Source: Erinaceus europaeus
Taxonomy: Eukaryota; Chordata; Mammalia; Eulipotyphla; Erinaceidae
Assembly: GCF_950295315.1 (NCBI RefSeq)
Contig: NC_080180.1
Coordinates: 64,179,411 to 64,243,410, forward strand
Length of the DNA: 64,000 nt
Reading direction: 5' to 3'
How positions within the stretch are numbered: position 1 is the stretch's first letter; every line of letters starts with the position of its first letter. Made by a program: the position numbers and the translations under genes. This document shows positions 58,030-64,000 of this stretch, one piece after another. Under the pieces are notes generated by a model, which did no database searches, was not told the origin of the DNA, and saw only the letters and a list, made by a program, of their open reading frames with translations.

Positions 58030-58132
58030 TTTGGAGAGCTGTCTCACCAGGTAGGGATGGTTCATTCCTACATGCAACATGCAAGCTCCAGGTTTGAGCA
58101 GGGCTGCTCCAGTGCTGTGGTATCTCTCACTT
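58030..58132 (+). mobile_element. SINE fragment
   Basis: 'ggagagctgtctcaccagg', 'ctccaggtttgagcagggctg' and 'gtgctgtggtatctctcac' form a head and body like the 48.05 and 59.55 kb copies. Confidence 0.55.
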
Positions 58133-58256
58133 TTTGCTTTTCATCAGAGCACACTGCTCAGCTCTAGTTTGTGGTGGTGTGAGGGCTTGAACCTGGGACT
58201 TTTGACCCTCTGGCAGGAGAGTCACCTTGCATAACCATTTTATCTCCCCTACCTGA
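58133..58256 (-). mobile_element. Type-3 SINE
   Basis: 'atcagagcacactgctcagctc', 'gagggcttgaacctgggac' and 'gcataaccattttatctcccc' directly abut the preceding forward SINE fragment. Confidence 0.7.
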
Positions 58257-58320
58257 AGTTCTCTTCACATCATGGGACTTGTACAGACCCTTGCAGTATA
58301 TGTTTCTGTCTTATATCTAC

Positions 58321-58333
58321 ATGCGCGTGCGCG

Positions 58334-58378
<45 letters not shown>

Positions 58379-58391
58379 ACACACACACACG
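58321..58391. repeat. (CG/CA)n alternating purine-pyrimidine tract
   Basis: 'atgcgcgtgcgcgcacgcac' passes into a long (CA)n run with one 'ta' interruption. Confidence 0.95.
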
Positions 58392-58394
58392 GCA

Positions 58395-59545
58395 AATTCT
58401 GAGTTGCTCATACTCTTGAAGTTCATTTACAAAGCTCAGATTACTTGACAAGTTTGGTCAGAGTAAACATCTCATGATCACATTTTATCTTGGACTCCAC
58501 AGAATGCTCTTAAATATGTTGACGTCCTTCTTGAACAAAGCAGTTGCATCCACCAAGCAAGGGAAGAAAAATGACCCTCTTAGTGGCGTTCTTTGCCATA
58601 GGAGAGAAAATGCTCAGCTTCTGAGAAATATTGGCGGTTTGCACAAAGATATTGCATCAGATTGTGTTAACCATTTATATTTATATCACTTCAGATATTA
58701 AAAATAACCCCAGTTTGAAGTCCTGCCAATACTAACAGCACATCTGAGTTCCAAAGGTCGTGTCTCTGAAATGGTGGATGTCATTATTGAGTTTCACTTT
58801 TTCAGAGAGTGAATGCCAGTAATGATGCACTGTGTTGTGGTGTGTGTGTGTGTGTGTTTAAAATAGGTATTCCCGATGGCATTTTCTTATCGCAGGAAAC
58901 CATATCTGACAGTCTGTAGTGAATCCAGCTGTGATTTACATTCCATCTCATCTCTGCTCACGTGCCAGTTGCAAAACCAATGCACTGCAGTTTTGACATA
59001 TTGCCAATCCCAGTTCCTTGAAGTTAAAGTAAGACTTTATCATAATAATTTCAACAAATCTTTGTTAATCATAGAAGTGCCTCAACTTGAATGCAAGCCA
59101 ACTCTGAGAATTACAACTAGACTATCTTGACACATCGTTATTTTACTGAATTACTAAGGGAGGTGTTCAGAATTAGAATCCTGTGTTATTCTCCCTTCTG
59201 TTCACTGAGATTTCATAGACAGTAGTTGAACAAATGATATTTACAGTGTATAGAGTACAGCTGATAGAAAGCAATTGGCACCAACGCTATATAGGAATCT
59301 CATTTTTAAATTTGTTTTTCATTTTCAGGGAAATGATTTTTGGCCTATGAACATCTGTTTTTCTGCTAAAAATCTCTCCTTGTCCTTCCATTTCTGTCAA
59401 AGTCAGGATCCAGTCTTTGCCATGGCCTGGAAGAACTTACACTCCTTGGCTCCTATATGTCTCTTAATTCTGTGGTAGGCTACTGTGCCTCTTCATCAAC
59501 ATGCTGGAAATATAGCAGCTTTACTTCAGGTCCTTGGAAGCACCA
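58395..59545. other. Unique intergenic sequence
   Basis: A short (GT)n run lies at about 58840-58857. No gene is recognised. Confidence 0.45.
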
Positions 59546-59549
59546 AGTT

Positions 59550-59665
59550 ATGGGCTGGCAAAATAGCTCACCTGGATAGTATGCTGTCTAGCCATGTGTG
59601 CAAACCAGGTTTAAGACCAACCCCACCAAATAAGGAGAATTTCAGTCTCTAAGCACTTGTCAGAG
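59550..59665 (+). mobile_element. SINE, 'ggcaaaatagctcac' subfamily
   Basis: 'gggctggcaaaatagctcacc', 'accaggtttaagaccaacccc' and 'ctctaagcacttgtc', parallel to 48.05 kb. Confidence 0.6.
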
Positions 59666-59779
59666 AAATGTGCCAAGCAGTTTTGGCCTTTTGTGTCTGG
59701 TGTCTTTAACTTAGCTGAAAGCTAAGTTCTAGACTTCTTTTGGCATGTCTCAGTGCTTTCCAAGTTTACTTATTTCATT

Positions 59780-59885
59780 TATTTTAAATTAGACAGACAG
59801 ACTGGCGAATGCCACAAGAGGAATTGCACCTGGAACCTGAGGCTTATAAGTCCTGTCCTCTACCTACTGAGCAGCCTTCTGACAA
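59780..59885 (-). mobile_element. SINE fragment
   Basis: 'attagacagacagactggcg', 'gaattgcacctggaacctgagg' and 'ctctacctactgagcagcc' fit a degenerate reverse-oriented copy. Confidence 0.4.
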
Positions 59886-60274
59886 TAAACAGGCAGGTCA
59901 GTCCCAACATAAATGTCAATTTGAAACACACTTTATGTTACCTTAAAAGTTCTTATCAATGACAATGAGAATAATAATGTGAGAGAATTAGATACTAAGT
60001 TTTCACATGTCATTTGCAACCCAACAATAAATAAAACCAAAAGAAAGCAACGAAAAGAAACCTAGATGAATGCCACCCGCCTTATAGTGTGTTTCTACGT
60101 GTGTGTAAGCTAGTACTAAAACTGGGAATGGCAAGAATCCCCACCCATGTGGAGCTTGCAGATTGAACTGTATCCCCCAAACCTGGAAGCAACCTAGGTA
60201 TCCAACAGCAGGTAAGTGCTTACGGAATGTGTGGTGTAGATGGACACAATGTAACACTACTCTAAAATACAGCT

Positions 60275-60627
60275 GTTTTATTTATTTATTTATTTTTGCC
60301 TCCAGGGTTATTGCTGGGGCTCAGTGCCTGCACTGATTCTACTGCTCCTGGAGACCATTTTTTTCTTTTGTTGTTTATCGTTGTTGTTGTTATTGTTTTT
60401 GCTGTCCTTTTCGTTGGACAGGACAGAGAAATTGAGAGAGGAGGGCGAGGGAGGAAGACAGAGAGGGGGAGAGAAGATAGACACCTGCAGACCTGCTTCA
60501 CCCCCCCCCCCCCCGTGAAGCGACCCCCCTGTAGGTGAGAAGCCTGGGGCTTTAACCAGGATCCTCATGGTGGTCATTGCGCTTATATGCCATGTGAGCT
60601 TAACCCTCTGTGCTACTGCCTGGCCCC
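60275..60627 (-). mobile_element. tRNA-derived SINE inserted in L1
   Basis: (TTTA)n start, 'tgcctccagggttattgctgg', a GTT-rich run, a C-tract at 60500-60513, and the terminal 'tgtgctactgcctggcccc'. 'actactc' occurs near both edges. Confidence 0.9.
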
Positions 60628-60657
60628 AACTACTCATCGATTAAGAATGATAAAGAT

Positions 60658-60938
60658 GGGAGTTGGTCAGTATCACAGCGGGTAAAGCACAGGTGGTGCA
60701 AAGCTCAAGGACCAACTTAAGGATCTCGGTTCCCGGTTCAAGCCCCCAGTTCCCCGCCTGTAGGGGAGCCACTTCACAGGCGGTGAAGCAGGTCTGCAGG
60801 TGTCTTTCTCTCCCCCTCTCTGTCTTCCTCTCTCCATTTTTCTCTGTCCTATCTTAACAACGACGACATCAGTAACAACAACAATTATAACGACAACAAT
60901 AAAAAAGAACAAGGGCAACAAAAGGGAAAATATATATG
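60658..60938 (+). mobile_element. tRNA-derived SINE inserted in L1
   Basis: 'gggagttggtcagtatcaca' to 'caacaaaagggaaaatatat'. It is flanked by 'gaatgataaag' and 'gaatgagaaag', a target-site duplication with one mismatch. Confidence 0.9.
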
Positions 60939-61329
60939 AATGAGAAAGCCTCCTTCTTCACCTTATCTTGCATAGAGCTTGAGAGAATCATGTTAGCCAG
61001 AAAAAGAAGGATGGATACGTGATGATCTCACTCATGGACAGAACTTGAGAAACAAGAACAGAAAGAGGGAAAATAAAGAAAAAAAACTCAGACTGGTTGG
61101 TTATATTGTAGCAACGCAAAGGACTCTGGGGAAGGAGTCCAGGGAGGTGAGGGAGGTGGGGTGGGTGGCTGGGTGGGTGGAGAGCAGCTTTCAGATCCTG
61201 TTACATGGTGATGAACCGAAGTGGGGGAGAGAGTGTTTTGTAGACACCTGTCTTGGTGAGATGAGAAATTGGACCCATGTACCAGCAACAGAACTGTGAA
61301 CCATTAACCTCCCACTAAAATATAAAGGA

Positions 61330-62640
61330 AGAAAGTCAGTTTGGGAAGGTAAACTGTTTCCTTTTCTTCCTCCAAGTGGGGATGTGATATGTGATGGTAA
61401 CAGTTATCACAGAACCTGAACACGGTGTAACTATGCAGGTGCTTCAATACTGAGAGGCTGGATGCTTGCTTGGGATGGAAATCTGGAGCATTCATTAATC
61501 CAGTCAGTATCCCTCCTCCCAGGGTAAATTCCTCATGCAGATTTCACAACATAGGTGTGGATATTTGAAGAGAATGTTTCTCTTTGCAGGCTCTGTGGTA
61601 ACATTTTTTCCCATGGGTTCCCACATACATAAGGCCATTTTGATAGATATAATGGTCCCTGTTTGATCGATATTAATTTAAAGTTGCCGGATGTCCTTGG
61701 AGAGCTAATCAAGAGGGTAGAAATTTTTCCACATTAATGTTGTCAAGTGACAGTAGATTTAAGAGGTAATGAACATTATTTACTTAAAAAGAAAATGTTT
61801 TCCCTTATGCAATTACCGTTGGAGAAATCATTAGCCACAACAAAAGCTCTATGAATAGTCAGTTAAACATATGTCTCATTCTATAATTTATACTTCTTCT
61901 TAACAGTCTGTGATCCCCTGGGTCAAGATTACTTTAGAAATACAAAGAGAACCCTAAAACTAAATAATTTCTATTATAAAATAACATGTAAATTATGTGC
62001 TAAATGACTTGTACTTAATTAGTAATTTTGCATAATGACACACATTCTCTTTAGGTCTCTTCAGGCTCTGACAGATAACACTTTACAAATGTAACTTAAG
62101 TTCCAATTACAGCACAGACCTTGCAGGAATGTACTATTAATCTAAGTATGCAGATGTGAGCAGTGCTGGCACTCCGTAGGCTAGCTGTGGTTCTCTGCTG
62201 CACAGGGCCTTCCCTCCTGAATATGGGGTTTCTCATGAGAGGATTCAAATACCTATTTTTAAAAAACGTTTCTCAGTGAGTAAAATATATTGTACAGTTG
62301 TTGGAAGCAGCTCATTTGACTTTTAGAAATTCAAATTGCAAAAATATTTATCCTCTTATGTACAAGCTATCTCTTTGGGTAGTTAGCTGTAAAAACCATG
62401 TAAAGGCATTGCTACTGAGAATCAGATTACCATGTTTAACTGGAGTTGCCCTAATTTTGTGGTTGTTTTGAATATCAAACTACTAAAGAGAGTTATCAAA
62501 GATTAAGAAGGGTAATCTATATTTAGCTTTAATAAAAGACAAATGTAAGCTGTTTATTTTACATACATTTATTGAGTGCCTACAGTATTCAGTAGTCAAG
62601 CAGTAATAAGGAAGCCAGCCACAGTCTCAAGTTAACATTC
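61330..62640. other. Unique AT-rich intergenic sequence
   Basis: No gene or clear repeat is recognised. Confidence 0.5.
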
Positions 62641-62643
62641 AGA

Positions 62644-62645
<2 letters not shown>

Positions 62646-62685
<40 letters not shown>
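62646..62685. repeat. (GT)n microsatellite
   Basis: A GT run of about 40 bp. Confidence 0.95.
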
Positions 62686-62686
<1 letters not shown>

Positions 62687-62689
62687 GGA

Positions 62690-64000
62690 GAAGAGAAGTA
62701 CATTATGATGACCTAGACAGACGTGAGTAAATCTTGCATCAGAGTTTATAAAGTGCTCCTGGAGAAGTGCAAAGGCTTGACTTTTAGAAAGTGGCTCCCT
62801 GTGTCTGTACAGAGTGGAGCTCGGCCTTCCATCTTGCACACAGGAGCCAAAGCAATGCCACGCCACACCATTTCACGGACATCAGATGGATTCTCTTCGA
62901 GCTAGGCAAAGAGTGCTCTCAGTTTGAGGACAGAGCTCTCACCCATGGTAGTCCCATTTGTGCTGTACACATTGTCACTGACTTTTGCCAGTCTGTGATC
63001 ATATTTGCTTCATGGCAATGATTTCTTTTTGCTTTACAATGTTATTTACGAAGAAACGTATCTATATTATTTAGTTGACTTTTTGTTGTTGGGTTTAAAC
63101 TATTCTAAAATGAACACGCACACACACATACCACAGAAAGAGATACATGTAGATAGGTATGTATAATTAAGATATCTCTTGATAAAGCAACAGGATAGCA
63201 AGAATAAATGTGAATTAAAAAAAGAAATGCAATGACCACATAAATCTGACACTTAAATAAAATTTGTGAAGAACTGTAATGACATTGGAATATCGAAGTT
63301 AACTTAAATCGAGATTAAGAATTTTCGTACACACAGTGTACAAAACATGATGAACTTTACAGTGCTGGAGAACAGTTTACCTCACCGGCAATATGTGAAC
63401 CCGTTTGTATTAGGATGCAGGAAAGTTCAAATGCAGTGATTTCTAGTCCTTTTCTTGGAGTAAATATTCCACATTGAGACTACTGGGTGAGGAGGCACAT
63501 AATAAACTGAAGTAACCATATGCACAATTCACACAGGATGAAAAAATAATAGAGGGACTGTCATTTAGAACAGCAGAGTGCAGTGCACAGAGCTTGGCAT
63601 GATCTGGAATCCTCCAAACTAGTTCTCAGGGGCCATAGGCTCCCTTTTCCGATGACATCGCTCAGACAGCAGATGGAACACTAACCCGGGTTAGTGGGTA
63701 TCATGGGTTTACAGGCGACCTAAAAAAGAAACACCAGGTGTTTTAGCAATTGGTTGCAGCGTTCATCAACAACACTTAGTTGCCAAGAACTTTGCAAAAG
63801 ACTTCACAACCATCAATGTGTCTGAAGTAGTAATGCCTACTGGATGGTGACAGTGCAAAATGTAGTTATTTCAGGAGTGATGGGTCATTGGTTGTATTTT
63901 ATCCTGCACATTGAACCACAGTGATTCTTACAAATAAGCAAGCAAAACTTGTGTTTGCATTCTCTCCACAATTTCACAGTAGACTTTTTGTTTGTTCAGA
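62690..64000. other. Unique intergenic sequence to the window edge
   Basis: No gene is recognised. A short (CA)n run lies near 63117-63128. Confidence 0.5.

Larger units (their letters stand above)
60170..61325 (+). mobile_element. L1 LINE 3' end, split by two SINEs
   Basis: 'aacctggaagcaacctaggtatccaacagcagg' (60181 on) matches the L1 segment near 15512. It resumes at 60628 ('actactcatcgattaagaatgat') and again from about 60940 ('gagagaatcatgttagccag...gatgatctcactcatggacag...ggactctgggg') through the 3' UTR. The L1 is 5'-truncated, has no intact ORF, and is older than both SINEs inside it. Confidence 0.75.

Overview
This is a mammalian nuclear window. The dispersed tRNA-derived SINEs (a tRNA-like head, a 'gtgaagcaggtctgcaggtgtct' type body, a pyrimidine-rich stretch and a CAA/ATAA-rich tail) match the family I associate with the European hedgehog, Erinaceus europaeus. 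The species call is from recognition, not a search. Most of the window is AT-rich gene-desert DNA full of retroposons.

The only convincing gene is an intact, intronless-CDS cytoplasmic poly(A)-binding protein gene at 49884-51527 (+). Its best family match is PABPC4L, which in other mammals lies alone in a desert between protocadherin genes. It sits in a sharply bounded, very GC-rich CpG island (about 48.95-51.55 kb). A perfect-consensus splice donor lies upstream (49329) and a strong polyadenylation site downstream (AATAAA at 55078, then a U/GU-rich element). Four RRMs are intact, but two of the three inter-RRM linkers have been rebuilt by tandem repeats. A 91-residue, every-second-residue-proline acidic repeat (D/G/S-P) separates RRM2 from RRM3. 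A 55-residue His/Gln/Leu repeat separates RRM3 from RRM4, with histidines spaced 4-4-3-4-3-4-4-3-4-3-4-4-3-4, which is close to alpha-helical periodicity. This rebuilt PABP is the most unusual thing in the window.

The rest is transposon archaeology. At 12.4-15.0 kb lies a complete but non-coding class II (ERVK-like) LTR provirus with two about 413-bp LTRs, a tRNA-Lys-type primer-binding site, a polypurine tract and a 6-bp target-site duplication. A related solo LTR with its own 6-bp duplication is at 30.5 kb. L1 ORF2/3' ends lie at 15.1 and 60.2 kb, both associated with SINEs. A 3'-anchored, 5'-truncated LINE-like family recurs at 5.6, 19.3, 30.1, 33.1, 35.6 and 56.7 kb. Two tails of an RTE-like non-LTR retrotransposon are at 4.6 and 56.2 kb; they share a 38-bp identical end and may be recent. 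Some 40 SINE copies or fragments in at least three subfamilies, and several microsatellites, fill the rest.

Layout: 1-12 kb desert with SINEs and LINE-like repeats; 12-16.7 kb ERV + L1 + SINE cluster; 16.7-19 kb unique; 19-23.5 kb dense repeat cluster; 23.5-48.9 kb desert with scattered SINEs and the solo LTR; 48.9-55.1 kb PABPC4L with island and 3' UTR; 55.1-61.3 kb repeat-rich; 61.3-64 kb unique AT-rich. No tRNA or rRNA genes (other than tRNA-derived SINE heads), CRISPR arrays or bacterial features were seen.
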